This document shows, piece by piece, positions 9,691 to 21,377 of a stretch of DNA of 64,000 bases. Within the stretch, counting starts at the first letter, position 1, and every line of letters begins with the position of its first letter. The notes under the pieces are model-generated. The model searched no databases. It was given only the letters and a program-made list of their open reading frames with translations, and was not told where the DNA came from. The stretch lies in NCBI GenBank assembly GCA_963921935.1, contig OY998180.1, positions 60,218,551 to 60,282,550 of the forward strand, in the 5' to 3' direction. The DNA comes from Galeruca laticollis. Taxonomy: Eukaryota; Arthropoda; Insecta; Coleoptera; Chrysomelidae. A program made the position numbers and the translations under genes.

Positions 9691-9955
9691 GTAAGAATCA
9701 TAAGCAAAAAGAAAAAGCTAAAGACCGATTTGACAAACATGTCTCCGAAAACAAACCAAATTATGAAGTAGGTGACAAAGTTTACGTAAAAGAAACTCAA
9801 ATAAAAAACAAGTTAGAAAATAAAATTAATGGCCCTTTCGAAATACTAGAGATACACAGAAATTCCGCAACAGTATTGAATTTAGAAACAAATAACAAAT
9901 CAAAAATAAATTTCGATCTTATGAAACCCTATGTTGAAAATTAACTTATTTTCAG
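9691..9955 (+). promoter_or_regulatory. Predicted env intron: donor at 9691, acceptor ending at 9955
   Basis: The donor GTAAGA at 9691-9696 lies 14 bases after an ATG at 9677. The acceptor TTATTTTCAG ends at 9955. Removing the interval would put that ATG in frame with the env reading frame, which is open from 9957 and starts with a hydrophobic stretch like a signal peptide. Errantiviruses make Env from a spliced message in this way. Confidence 0.65.
9699..9944 (+). pseudogene. Integrase C-terminal remnant
   Basis: An open frame ending TAA at 9942 with features of a gypsy integrase tail: charged AKDRFDKHV, YEVGDKVYVKE, then INGPFEILEI (the GPF module). Protease, RT, RNase H and the integrase core are absent. 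It lies inside the predicted env intron and has no start of its own. Confidence 0.85.
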
Positions 9956-10049
9956 GTTTCTGCTGCTGATCGGAACAGCAACATGTCAATATAAAATCGA
10001 ACCCATAAACAATACAGTTGGAATCTACTACCACGACGAAACCAAAATA

Positions 10050-11777
10050 ATGGTTTCGAACGACGAATGGACTTTATTAGTGCATAAAAATATATCAGCT
10101 TTTAAACAAACTTTTGAAAGAAATAATAGAATTCTTGACACAATTCAAAATACCATTACTTCAAACTACTCCAGTATGAAGTCCTTCCGATCCGAAGTAA
10201 AATCACATTTGGCATTATTGCAACAAATTACAAAATCTATTGGCGATAAATTTAGTGAAATATCTTTCGATGTTAAAAGACAAAAACGAGGGTTAATTAA
10301 TGAAATTGGCACCATATTTAAATCAATAACCGGAAATCTCGATGCGTCTGACGGTGAATATTATATGGACTGCATTAATAAATTAAAAACTGATCAAAAC
10401 CAGATAGAAAACCTATTAAAAAATCAAATGTCAATCACAAGCTCAGTCATAACAAATCTCAACAGTACCATAGGACAATTAAAATTAAATAAGAAAATAT
10501 TTAATTCAGATATAGAAAAAATTGAAACCACCATTCGACAATCAACCAACGAAATTACGCTTATCGAAGCCAAATTAAATTTCTTTGAAATTTGCGAACA
10601 ACTAATGGAGAGTTATTCGTATCTTGAAAATACTATTAATGATGATATTCTAAACTCTATCACTTTTACACAGCTTCAAATAATTCATACTTCTATTATT
10701 GAACCAGAAAATTTGATCACTGCTCTTAAGAAAATATTAGAAAATACAGTAAGGAAAGGTTTACCGCTACCAATAAAATATTCTGAAATTTCACAGTATT
10801 TGGAAATAATCGATCTCGAAGCATATCAAACAAATTCAGATCTTGTTTTCGTTCTTAAAATACCTTTGACTGAACCACAAGTATTTACTTTATTCCACCT
10901 ATACCCAATACCAATTTATGATAATAGAGCTGGATTTCACCACATTTTATCATTTTCACAAAAATATTTAGCGCGAGATGATGATTCTTTATCCTACATT
11001 CCAATCCACGATTTACAAAAGTGTAAACAGTTATCTACGCATCAAAAGTTGTGTCGCGATGTTTACGCGTACCCTATAGACGATAACGCGATATGTGAAG
11101 CCCGTTTGTTAAGACAATATAAGACATTTCCTGCGAATTGTAAAAGTGCGGTAGTCAACGGACAAGGTTATAATGTGCAAAAACTTGAAGAAAACGTGAG
11201 GCTAGTGTCGATTGCCGAACCGGTACACATGACCATAAGTCTTCCAGACACAAAAACGAAAACATTAACCGTAAATGAAAATTCTATTCTACAGCTATTC
11301 TCAGGATGTTCCGCTTTTGTTGGCATTACTAAAATACAAGCCAGTACCAGAAAAACTATAAACATTTCTCATGTACTTCATCCCGTAATGGTTGATTACA
11401 ACTGTTGTCTAGACATTCCAAACAAAGTAGAAGTACCCAAAATAGAACCACTAGATCTTAATAACATTAACTTGAATGATCTGCAAGTGACAAAATACAA
11501 ACTGGACCAATACTCAGAAAGTCTAGATGAACTCATGAACAAACCGTTTGTTGAGAAAAATATTTCTTGGTTCACATATACTACGATCTCACTCATCGTT
11601 TCCTTGATCGTCCTCTACACCTGTTATAAGTGTAGAAATATTAAGTTCAACAAATCGCCAGGAAAGCCTGTTCCGGACCAATCAAATGATGCTTTTATCA
11701 AAATTCATAACATTCTGCTAAAAAGAAGACCCAAAGTTGACACCGGAACCTCTGAGGAAGTGGAAATCGAAAATTGA
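10050..11777 (+). CDS. env: Intact errantivirus-type envelope glycoprotein
   Basis: 575 codons from the first in-frame ATG. The true start probably lies upstream, spliced from 9677, because the frame is open from 9957 and 10050 falls after the apparent signal peptide. A furin-type site RQKR occurs at residues 77-80, followed by GLINEIGTIFKSITGNLD, the fusion-peptide region typical of insect errantivirus and baculovirus F-like proteins. The following helix-rich region (to ~200) suits a coiled coil. A transmembrane segment is at about 507-527, with a ~48-residue cytoplasmic tail. No stop or frameshift is visible, unlike the other env copies in the window. Env would mediate membrane fusion; particle formation would need Gag-Pol from elsewhere. 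Confidence 0.92.
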   Translation: MVSNDEWTLLVHKNISAFKQTFERNNRILDTIQNTITSNYSSMKSFRSEVKSHLALLQQITKSIGDKFSEISFDVKRQKRGLINEIGTIFKSITGNLDASDGEYYMDCINKLKTDQNQIENLLKNQMSITSSVITNLNSTIGQLKLNKKIFNSDIEKIETTIRQSTNEITLIEAKLNFFEICEQLMESYSYLENTINDDILNSITFTQLQIIHTSIIEPENLITALKKILENTVRKGLPLPIKYSEISQYLEIIDLEAYQTNSDLVFVLKIPLTEPQVFTLFHLYPIPIYDNRAGFHHILSFSQKYLARDDDSLSYIPIHDLQKCKQLSTHQKLCRDVYAYPIDDNAICEARLLRQYKTFPANCKSAVVNGQGYNVQKLEENVRLVSIAEPVHMTISLPDTKTKTLTVNENSILQLFSGCSAFVGITKIQASTRKTINISHVLHPVMVDYNCCLDIPNKVEVPKIEPLDLNNINLNDLQVTKYKLDQYSESLDELMNKPFVEKNISWFTYTTISLIVSLIVLYTCYKCRNIKFNKSPGKPVPDQSNDAFIKIHNILLKRRPKVDTGTSEEVEIEN

Positions 11778-11943
11778 CAATTTCATGGTTTAATGTATAC
11801 CTTTATATTTTTATTGTTTTTGTATTTTGCGTATTTTCCTTTTAATCTTGAAATCTCTGTATATATTGTATTGTCTATTTTATATTTTATGTATTTTGGT
11901 TTTTATTCTCAAAATTGTTGTTTATTAAACAACAATTTTAATT

Positions 11944-11954
11944 AAGGGGAGAGT
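11944..11954 (+). promoter_or_regulatory. Polypurine tract of env-only provirus
   Basis: AAGGGGAGAGT sits immediately before the 3' LTR, as expected for the plus-strand primer. Confidence 0.85.
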
Positions 11955-12327
11955 TGTTATATGGGAAAAAATGCTTATGTTTAAGTAATGTTACGCAATG
12001 TCAAACATCAGATTACGATTTCCGTATTTTCATGAGAACGATGCTACGTTGCGTTTTTATAAAATAAACACATTAAGTAACACAAATATTATGTTACAGA
12101 AAAATAATGATTCCTGCACTTTCATGGGAGCGACGCTACATCGAATTCTCCATGAAAATAAACGCTGACGTTGATTTAACAAATTCTATAAATTCTTTGA
12201 CTTTATGTAAAATAGTTAGTTACAATTATAATTTTAACCTATTATTTCTTTTTTATAAAACATAAAACTGTGTAACTCAATAAAAATTGTTTTTAAAAAA
12301 GTTTAATGTGAATTTGTGAATATAACA
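11955..12327 (+). repeat. 3' LTR of env-only provirus
   Basis: Same length as the 5' LTR, begins TGTTATATGGG and ends TATAACA, and is followed by TATA, matching the four bases before the 5' LTR. Confidence 0.93.
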
Positions 12328-12333
12328 TATATT

Positions 12334-12389
<56 letters not shown>

Positions 12390-13408
12390 TATAATATATA
12401 TACAAATATAAATATGATTTAAAAATAAAGAAATACATATAAGAACTTACATGTAAAATATTTTAAGTAAATTCAAGACAAATAATCATTAAAAAGTTGT
12501 AAATGTAAAAAAATTTTTAAATATAATTATAATATACATGATGACATATTTCACATGTAGACAAATCAATACATAATTTGTTCGTTTGTTCCGTAGTTAT
12601 TTTTATTTTTTTAGGTTACTTTATAATTATTGAACGGAGTTTGAATTTTAGGTTAGATTATAACCTTATGAAATAACATTGACATATAATTTTTTTATAT
12701 TTTGACGTTAATAGTAAAGGAAATAAGGTTAGATTATAACCTGTCAAAATGACTTTGACGAATAATTTCTTATAATTTAACTTTAATAGAAATGAATTTA
12801 TTTTTATGTAATAATCATAAAAATATTGAAAAATCATCTATTTTGTTCCATATTCAAAAGGTAACTATAAATATTACTAAGATTTTCAATGTCACTTTTC
12901 TTATTCATACTATTATTGGCCTTGTTGATTGCAACCATTTCAAGAAAATATCTTTTACAAATATTTTGTTCAGTGTGTAGAACTTTAGCTTCATTAAATA
13001 ACATTTTATGGCCTGTTTCGAAAAAATGCTTTGTTGATGCACATGATTTTTTGTTAACTTTTATTATATCACTTTTATGACATGTGATGCGATTAGTCAA
13101 ATTTCTAGAGCTGGTACCGATGTAGTTAAGATCACAGTTATCGCATTTTATTTCATATTTATATAATGGATATTTTTGTGGGGATATGACATATTGTTTT
13201 TTGAGTTTTTCGTTGATTTATGTGTAAAAGAATTTATTATAAAAATTTACAACTTTTCCAAAATTCGCTATAGATTTTATCCCTTGATAATGGATAAAAG
13301 TTATTAGAAAGCTCGGGAATAAATATCTAAATGAATTTACTCTGGTGTCTTATTGCCACATCCCCACAAAAATATCCATTACAAATAAGTTGGCAAATAT
13401 CTTTCTTC

Positions 13409-13481
<73 letters not shown>

Positions 13482-14806
13482 CACAATAGGTTTAACCTAG
13501 ACAAAAAACCATAATTGGAGTTTGATATTTCGAATAAACATCGTGTAAGTTACCCATCACTGTTTCAATTTTTCTGCTTTAAGGCTTAAAATCTCAACGT
13601 GGTTTTTACATACATGCTTATTTTATTTTTAAAACTTAACATGAATTTAAAATGAACTCTCTAGAGGTGCCTTTTTTCTTTACATTATAGATGAAACAAA
13701 AATTCAACAACAACCTGTGTTCTGTTGAACGGGTATGTTGCACATGTATAAAATCCATGAATTATTGAATATGATTTGGAATCAAAAAACCTTTTACTTT
13801 CAAGATTTTGGTTGTGCCTATACAAAAAAGAGCTTAATTTAAAATTCAGTTTATTCAAGTTACGCTAGTGGTAGCAAGAGAAATTCTGCGGTTAACAGAG
13901 GCGTAACTGCAACTACGCGAGTATAATATAAAATTTAAAATCAAATGAGCTGATAAAATATATACGGGGTGTCAATTTTATACTTTCCACCCTTAATATC
14001 TTCCTTCCAGTAAATAATGTGAGAAAACAGATAAATTTTATTTTCAAGAGGGTCATTTAAATGAATATTTGTATCCCACGTGGTTCAATCCCCTAGGAGG
14101 AATAGATGTTATCCTTGGAATCTCAAATGAGTAAGGGGTCAAGTGGCACATTAATGTAATAAGCATTTAGTGCTCTTTCCAATAGTCCCTGACTTATTAT
14201 TTTTTGATGAGCAGCTTTCGAAAGCTAGCGTTCTGAACCTACAGAAGTAAATAGAACTTGCCTGCACTGAGATTAATGATTGTATTGGCTCTCCTTATAA
14301 TAGAAATGGTTGGAAAAATAAGTGGCAGCGTTCCAATCCTTGAATAACAGGAATCATTCTATTCTATATGTGATTTTTAATTTGTTGGTTATTTGAATTT
14401 GTGAGAAATAAATTTCACAGATATCCTTTCTTTTTTGCTACATCTGCATCTGTTTTTAAGTAAATAATTCTTCTGTAATATTTAACGAAACGATTTAATG
14501 ATATTGTTCAAGCAATTTTATCTGTTGGGCTGGTTAATGGTAACTAATAAATAATAAGGTTGCAGATCTCTTGAATATCTTTAAAAACTTGTTAAAACTC
14601 AGTCAATATAAAATGAAGGCTCCTGCGAATAATTTGATAACATTAACTACCATTATAAGTGCGTAATAAATGATTCCAATACGTGCGCCGCGCCGACGGG
14701 CTTAAAATGGGTGTGTCCTTGTCGTGACGTCATCTGCTGGATGCGTGTGTCTGAGCCGGGAGAATTGTATTGCATCGTGTATTGAATGGAATTTATTAAG
14801 AATTGT
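12328..14806. other. AT-rich spacer, TA runs and a Penelope remnant
   Basis: (TA)n runs lie near 12331-12386 and 13413-13479. The only recognisable coding remnant is the GIY-YIG fragment listed separately. From 13.2 to 14.8 kb I see no supported gene. Confidence 0.7.
12834..13180 (-). pseudogene. Penelope-like GIY-YIG endonuclease fragment
   Basis: The minus frame reads IKCDNCDLNYIGTSSRNL, then a helix with KHFFETGHKMLF, then AKVLHTEQN, KRYFLEM, and IENLSNIYSYLL. This is the order seen in Penelope-like elements: a Cys pair before YIG, a conserved H in the KH..TGH block, then the E of the LEM block. No RT is attached, so it is a 3' piece of a 5'-truncated copy. It ends with a stop near 12834. 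Confidence 0.72.
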
Positions 14807-14810
14807 TACC

Positions 14811-15041
14811 AATTTTATGTTCACTCGCGTAAAAGTCGTTTTTAAAAAAAATAATCGAACAATTTAAGAAAATGGAACTTTATTAACTCAAAAGCAAGTA
14901 AATATTATAGTTGTAAAGTATACGTTAAAGAAGATGAAAATGCCGGCTCGTAAATGGTTTTGATCCCGTTGTTCTAAGTGGGGAAACGCTTCTTAGATTC
15001 AGCAACGTCGGCTCTTTTCTATGAAATCCAGGTTTATAACT
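14811..15041 (-). repeat. 3' LTR of the errantivirus-like element
   Basis: About 231 bp. It closely resembles 26486-26714. The polypurine tract AAGGGTGAAGG precedes its start on the minus strand. Confidence 0.9.
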
Positions 15042-15059
15042 CCTTCACCCTTAGAGGAG

Positions 15060-16830
15060 AATCCGGGGTTTAACAGGCAGATTCGGTACTTCTTCATCCC
15101 TTATAGCTGGTTCTCTAGTTTTCCTATTATAATATCTAGAGTAGTAGTAGTAAATAAAATAAAGTCCAATAAAAACAATTAATACCTATGAAAATATTGT
15201 CCATACACTAATATTATTAAAGTGTTGAAAAGGTTCGTTTAAATTTTCACTTTGAATATCTAAAGAGTCTTTTAAATTATTAAGTCTATCTAAATTAACA
15301 TTTTCGAACTGAAGAGAGTCAAATTTCACTGCTTTTTTATTCATAACATTTTTAATTGTAAGTTTTGGAAGTTCTATTAATTTTAATTCACTTTCATTAA
15401 GTTTATTGCTACGGAGAACTTACGTTGTCTATCTTAACTATACAGTTTTTTCCTAATTCTACAATAAATATTCCTTTTAGTGGTACTTTGTCTTTATCAC
15501 TACCGTGCATTTGTTCAGCCACTGTAGTCTTAGGAGAAACGACAGCTCATTTATTCGATTGAAGTTTTTGAAAGCTGACTTCTTTGATACTAACTGGAAT
15601 ACCATGACAATTACTTAAATTTATGGGAAATTTTAACATTTACACTTCACAAGGGGCATCTTCTTCTTGTATAGCTATTGGTGTCGACTCATGGCGAATG
15701 AATTCTTGATCGTTAATTATTTGACAATCGTTGTCGAAGGCATGAAATTTTGCTCATTGAGGATAAGGAATTTGGTATAATTATATAAAAAATATTTTCT
15801 TTTGGAGTGGGCAAAGGAAAAAGTTGATATAAATCGTAATTCTTGATCTCTACAACTGGTATTTCTATTATAAATATTATTTTATTCATTTTACAGTAAC
15901 TTTTAATCTGCATTACCTTTTCGAAATTGATAATATTTTCTGTAATTGGTTCAAATGGCAATTTGGAATTGGATAAATCTGTATTAATAAGTTTTAAGTG
16001 CTAGGTTTAAGTGCTTCAAGGGATCTTTCGGATCCATTATTGAATTGTGGAATATGTTTAATTTAGAAAATGTTATGGCTGTTTCAATCCTCTCAAATAA
16101 ATCGTATATATTTTGATATAAAATGGCTCTCTCATACAAAACATGCTTTATATAATAATACTCGAAAGTTAGCCGGTTTTTGTTCCGTGCTCTTTCAACT
16201 ATATGTTCAATTTCAGTTATTTTAGATTCTAATGCTTTTTGATTTCTCGTTAGGACTTGAGTGCTTTCATTAAAAATATCAATTGATTCCTGTATGATAG
16301 TAACTTGTTTATTCACTAATAATTTCATTTTATTTTGGTTTGTTGAAAGGGATTCGTATTTTTCAGCGTCACTGCTATTTAGATTTCCTGTTATTGATTT
16401 TATAATTGAACCTAAACCGTTTATTATTCCTCTTTTTGTTCTGACTTGCTGATCAATTGTAGGAATTAATTGATTGATTTGAACAATGATCTTATTTTCG
16501 ATTATAGTAAGTAATTGAAATGTACTTGAAATTTCATCGAACTCTGAAATATTGGAAATATTAGAAATTTTACTGAAAAACATGCTTTGCAGTTTAGTAT
16601 GTTTATCTTGTAATGATTTAAATTCACTGATTATTTTTGAGGTATCAAAAGTTTTTACAAATGACCAAAAGTCAACGATATTTTCACTGGTCTCTAATTT
16701 AAGCGGTAATCTACGAGGGTTATCGTTAACATTATGGAAGGTAGGAAATATTAGTCCGTTACTTCCGAAGTTGATGGCTGCGAAGAACCTGCAACAAAAT
16801 TTTTTCTTACTTCTTTTATATGAATTATTT
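15060..16830 (-). pseudogene. env: Decayed errantivirus env
   Basis: A 199-codon block at 15984-16583 carries RTKRGIINGLGSIIKSITG, a cleavage site and fusion region like that of the intact env at 10050-11777. A second block follows at 15713-15961 (FPLPTPKENIFYIIIP). Near 15170-15060 there is a hydrophobic stretch VLIVFIGLYFIYYYY, the transmembrane segment, with a short tail. Stops and shifts separate the blocks, so no full-length Env is encoded here. Confidence 0.85.
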
Positions 16831-16849
16831 CTTTCTTATTATTTCTAGT

Positions 16850-17826
16850 ATTCATTATCTCCACTCTATTCCTATCTAATAAACTAATTATCTTGAATGG
16901 ACTTAAAAGTTTATTGTCTTTCTTACATCTATATTGAGGATTTCTCTTAAAAACTATCTGATCTACTTGAAATTGTTAATTTTTGTCTCCGTTAACGTTA
17001 TGCTTTGAAACTACTTTTGCTTTTTTTGATTCAAGTGCTTCTTTAACTTTATCATATACATGTTCTAACTTATTCTTACGATTTTCGGCATAGTCTGAAT
17101 AAAAGGTTAATGGTGAAAATATTTCATTGGGATTTTTGGAGTTCGTGTGCCCAAAAGTTAGCTCGAAAGGTGTGTAGTTAGTAGCACTATGTATACTACT
17201 GTTGTAACCTAAAATAGCATAGTTCATAAGATTATCATTTTCTTTAGGACACATTTCTCTAAGTATTCTAAGGTGTTCTATTATTGAAGAGTGTTCGACA
17301 ATAGCATTTTCTTCATGATGGCCTATAGTGGTAAAATGTACTTTTATTTTATGCAATTTTAAAATTTCTTGAACTAGTTCATTGTTAAATTCCGTACCGT
17401 TGTCCAAAATTAATTTTTCTGGTACGCCTAATGAAGAAAATTATTTAATCAAAGCGTTACTAATGTGAATCGCGGTTTTAGCTATTATCTCATAAGCTTG
17501 AGCGAATTTTGTTAAAGAGACAACTAATGTTAAATATATTTTGTTATCAAAAAAGAAAAGATCAATACGAATGATTTGAAATGGTTTTGAAGCTTTCTTT
17601 GTAAGCATTAACGGCGAGTATGGATTTTTCCAAGCGTATTTGGTTGTTTGGCAAATATCGCATGAATTTATATAGTTTGTGACTGAGTCTCTTAATCCTA
17701 TCCAATAATAGTTTATTTTTAAATGTTCAATAGTTTTAGAAATACCTCTGTGGTTACTTTCATGATAATTTTTTATTCGCAAAATCTGTTCATTTTTATC
17801 CTTTACTGTATTTACTAATTGCGTGC
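16850..17826 (-). pseudogene. Decayed integrase, 3' part of pol
   Basis: Starts right at the LINE junction (RCTQLVNTVKD), then the HHCC finger: H in YHESNHRGISKTIEHL, YYWIG, and CDICQTTKY. The core shows RIDLFFFD and FDNGTEF. The frame breaks between the blocks at 17441-17826 and 16976-17407. The tail near 16976-16850 has LLSPFKIISL, the GPF-like region. Joined in concept to 22474-25110, this was one pol gene before the LINE landed. Confidence 0.87.
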
Positions 17827-18161
17827 ATCTGGATAGATAGATAGATAGATAAATTTTATTGTGCATAAGATACATCTTTTCACAATGGTTCGGTACATAC
17901 ATTACATTCATTACAATGATCCATACGGCATTTTCAGTAATTATTTACAGTTATTTCAGTTAGAACATATATATTTGTTATTAATTGATATTATTATATT
18001 GTATATACATATTATAGTGTTATTATAAATTCTCCGCATGCGAAAGCTCTTAATTTTAAGATACTAATAACACTATGGGCCAGCATAGAGAGCTCAGAGA
18101 GATTATCATTCATGGCATTCAAATAATGTACCAGATCATCAACATTATCCACACTATTAAT

Positions 18162-21100
18162 TTATCTATTTTGTCTAAGAGGGCTGTAAATGGGGCATTT
18201 AAAGAGAATATACTCCAACGACTCTGGTGTATGCATATTACAAACGGAACAGATTTCCCCACAATCAATTATATAGAAGTTTCCTTTAGAGGAAAATTTC
18301 AGTATCTTTTTACTGGAAGTTCTGATTTGTGCGTCAATTCTCGTTATGTATATAGATGCGGGTATTCGCAAGTAATTTCTCCCGGTTTCACCAATTAATA
18401 GCGGAGAGTATATCAGAGAATAACTAGATGTAATCTTCCTATACATATCAATTTCGTAAAGTCGTTTTTCAAAATTTTCTAGAATAACCCCATCTAATTT
18501 TCCTGAATATGTATTTAAATAGTTTGTCCATAAATGTTCACACTCTGCAAAGGTAAACCATTCGTCAACTTGAGTGACCCAATTATATTTAGCGTTCTTC
18601 GTAGCTAATTGTAAAAGTTGCATATAACAGATTTTGGACATTCTAGAATTATCCATTATTTTAAGTTTATTTAACCAACTTAACGCATGTTTAAAAATAA
18701 TTAGTGATAAATGGGGCGAATATGTCTCAAGGCGTAGAATATAATCTGGAGTATTCTGAGACAAATTCAACAGTTTTTTCAAAAAAATTTACCTGAACCC
18801 GCTCAATAATATCAGTATAGCGTAGTCCCCATATGCCAATTCCAAAATAAAGGCCAGATAAAATGATAGAATTATACAATTTGATTCCGGAATCACATGT
18901 ATTGATTTTTTATCGGCACATAATATCCATAACTGCTCCAATGGCACGACGAGCTTTAAATTTAGTATTCTTAGCAATGGTACAGAACATAGCTGTAGAA
19001 GAGAAATCGACACCTAGATACGTAAATTGCTTTACTATCTCTAACCTAAAACCATTGTAATAAAACTTTTGATTATAATTATGTTTGTGCCCTCCTTTTG
19101 CAAATATTAATACTTTCGCTTTATCAGTGTTAACTGTAAGTTTATTGGTAGAACAATAAGTATAAAGTATTTTCAGTTTGCGTTCTATGTCTATTGGGGA
19201 GTCCCCCAGGATTACTATGTCATCGGCGTATTGAAGCATTAACACATCATTCTTGCCATCAATATTAATTCCGCGTAAGTTCCTTGAACGAAAGTAATCT
19301 TCAATATCCGATATGAAAATAGAGAAAAGCAGTGGACTTAGCGGTTCACCTTGGAGAACTCCCTCAGCGATAGCATATTTTTTACTATATAGGTTTTGGT
19401 GTCTAATTAAAAATGTGGCGTTCTCATATACATATAAGTGTTTAAGTATTCTAATATACTTAGTACTAACCCCAAACTTAAATAGTTTTAACCAAAGAAG
19501 TGTATGATCTATGCTGTCGAATGCCCTCCGAAAGTCTACAAAAACAGCATATACTTTCCTGCGGGGGAGCCTAAGAGTTATTTGCAAAACAGAAGTCAAA
19601 ATAAAAATATTATCCGAACATCCCCTATTCTTTCGAAAGCCAAATTGTGTTTCAGCAAGAATGAGATTATTTTCACACCAATTAGACAAGCGATTTAATA
19701 GAATTAACGAAAACACCTTGGCACAACAATTAATTAAAGATATACCACAATAGTTATTAGGATCCTCTAAGGGTCCTTTTTTGTGAAGCATTGTGAGAAT
19801 TGTTTCACGCCAACCGGAAGGAATAATTTCCGAGTCCAAAATTTTATTATATGAATGACAAATATATAAACGCAAGTTCTGTGGTAAATGCTTTAAAAAT
19901 TCGTAAGTAATACCATCCTTACCTGGTGATTTGCCATCTTTGCCCAAAACCAAAGATTGATCAAGTTCTAGAAGTGATATGGGGGCATCTAGAAATTCGT
20001 CTTCGACTCCAAAAAAACATACTTCATACTGAACTTCAATTGAAGATATGCTATCGTAAAAATATTCCCACTCCCTGATTGATATAGGACAACTTCTATC
20101 TTTACGTCTAAATAACCTTAATGTTTTCCAGAACTCCGACGGATTTTTTGTGTTGGAAAGAGTAGTTACAATATCTTTTTCATAATCATTTTTCTTCCAA
20201 AAAATTAATCGCTTATATTCTTTTTTGTTGGAAATATAAGTTGTCTTGTTTATTTCGGAGAATCCTTGTTTTCTACATATTTTCAATGCATTTGCTACTT
20301 GACGTTTAGATTTCTTACAGTCAGCATCAAACCAATGCTTAGAACGTATTGAGTTAATGCTATTGAAATATTCTACTGAGATTAAACCTTTAAGTTTTGC
20401 TACATCCCATATTGTGCTACACAGATTATCATACAAAGCGTCCACATCTCCAATTGCTCCTACGTTTGGTAAGCATTGAATTGACAATTTAAAATCAGTT
20501 ACTTTGGAACTGTTCCATTTAAGGCGAGTGAAGGATGATTTAGTATGAGTAATATTATTGCTTCTTATTACCGAGCCGAAGGATATAACTATTGGAAAGT
20601 GATCAGACAAATATTGATCATCTGGCACACTAAATTTTTCAATTAATTCAAGCTTATCAGTATTACAGAAACAGAGATCTATTACACTTTGCCCTAATGC
20701 ATTACAAAAAGTGAAGTTAGCAGGTCTGTCTGTTTTTATATGACCATTTATTAACGAGAAGTTTCTATCTGACATAAATTCCAAAAGACGATGACCCTTA
20801 TAGTTACTGACTTTATCATAACTTAGCATATTGGGGAAAAAATCAGTATTTGCTACAACTTCTTCTGTAATTTCACTTGTCTCGCCAATTCTACTATTAA
20901 AATCTCCAATTATAAGAAATAAACAATCAGGATATTGTTCTAGTATAGCATTAAGAGACATTCCAAAAGCTTCCAACAATTCATCATACTCACATTTAGG
21001 TTAAAAATATACAACACAAACAATAAACTGAAAAGAAGATTTTTCAAAATGATACATTAGCCACCAGGGAGAAGTTTCCAGAACTTTTGAATTGTAACAA

Positions 21101-21303
21101 TTTTTGTGAAGTATTGCTATACCACTTTTTGCATGTCCTACTGACTTCTCCCGGATTGCTTCCGAATAAACAATACTATAGTTACTACTTAAGGCGTCAG
21201 GTACTTTTATGCCCGAATACAACCATGTTTCGCATAAACATAAAAAGTCATATTGTTCATATGAGTCTTGAATAAAATTATTAAAGTTTTTAAAGCCCCG
21301 CAT
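18162..21303 (-). pseudogene. LINE ORF2: endonuclease-reverse transcriptase, broken
   Basis: The N-terminus is an APE-type endonuclease (CLCETWLYSG; IGDFNSRIGE; SDHFPIV). The RT follows, with FVDFRRAFDSIDH, GVLQGEPLSPLLFSIF and YADDIVILG. The C-terminus has CSVCNMHTPESLEYILFKCP, the Cys/His motif common in this LINE group. The frame is interrupted by TAA at 21001-21003, by a stop near 18910, and by a shift in an A-rich run near 18780-18790. These few lesions suggest moderate age. It nicks the target and copies its own RNA onto it. Confidence 0.88.
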
Positions 21304-21377
21304 ATTCTAGAATATCATATTAACAAAAGGCAAGTTATTTAAATCATTGTAATTAGTTTGGTTTGGTTTGGTTGTTC

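Larger units (their letters stand above)
9100..12327 (+). mobile_element. Env-only errantivirus-like provirus, gag and most of pol deleted
   Basis: Two 373-bp LTRs (9100-9472 and 11955-12327) enclose a 2482-bp interior. Intact errantiviruses are usually about 7-8 kb. The interior keeps the tRNA-Ser-type primer-binding site, a short leader, the last ~81 codons of integrase, a complete env and a polypurine tract. The LTRs differ at about 4 positions, so insertion is recent. Flanks are TATA on both sides, fitting a 4-bp duplication in a (TA)n run. The deletion junction lies near 9697-9699, just inside the predicted env intron. Confidence 0.92.

Noticed and set aside
14000..14340. Possible mariner-type transposase tail
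   Set aside because: Only weak, frame-shifted similarity to transposase wording; not enough to support a call.
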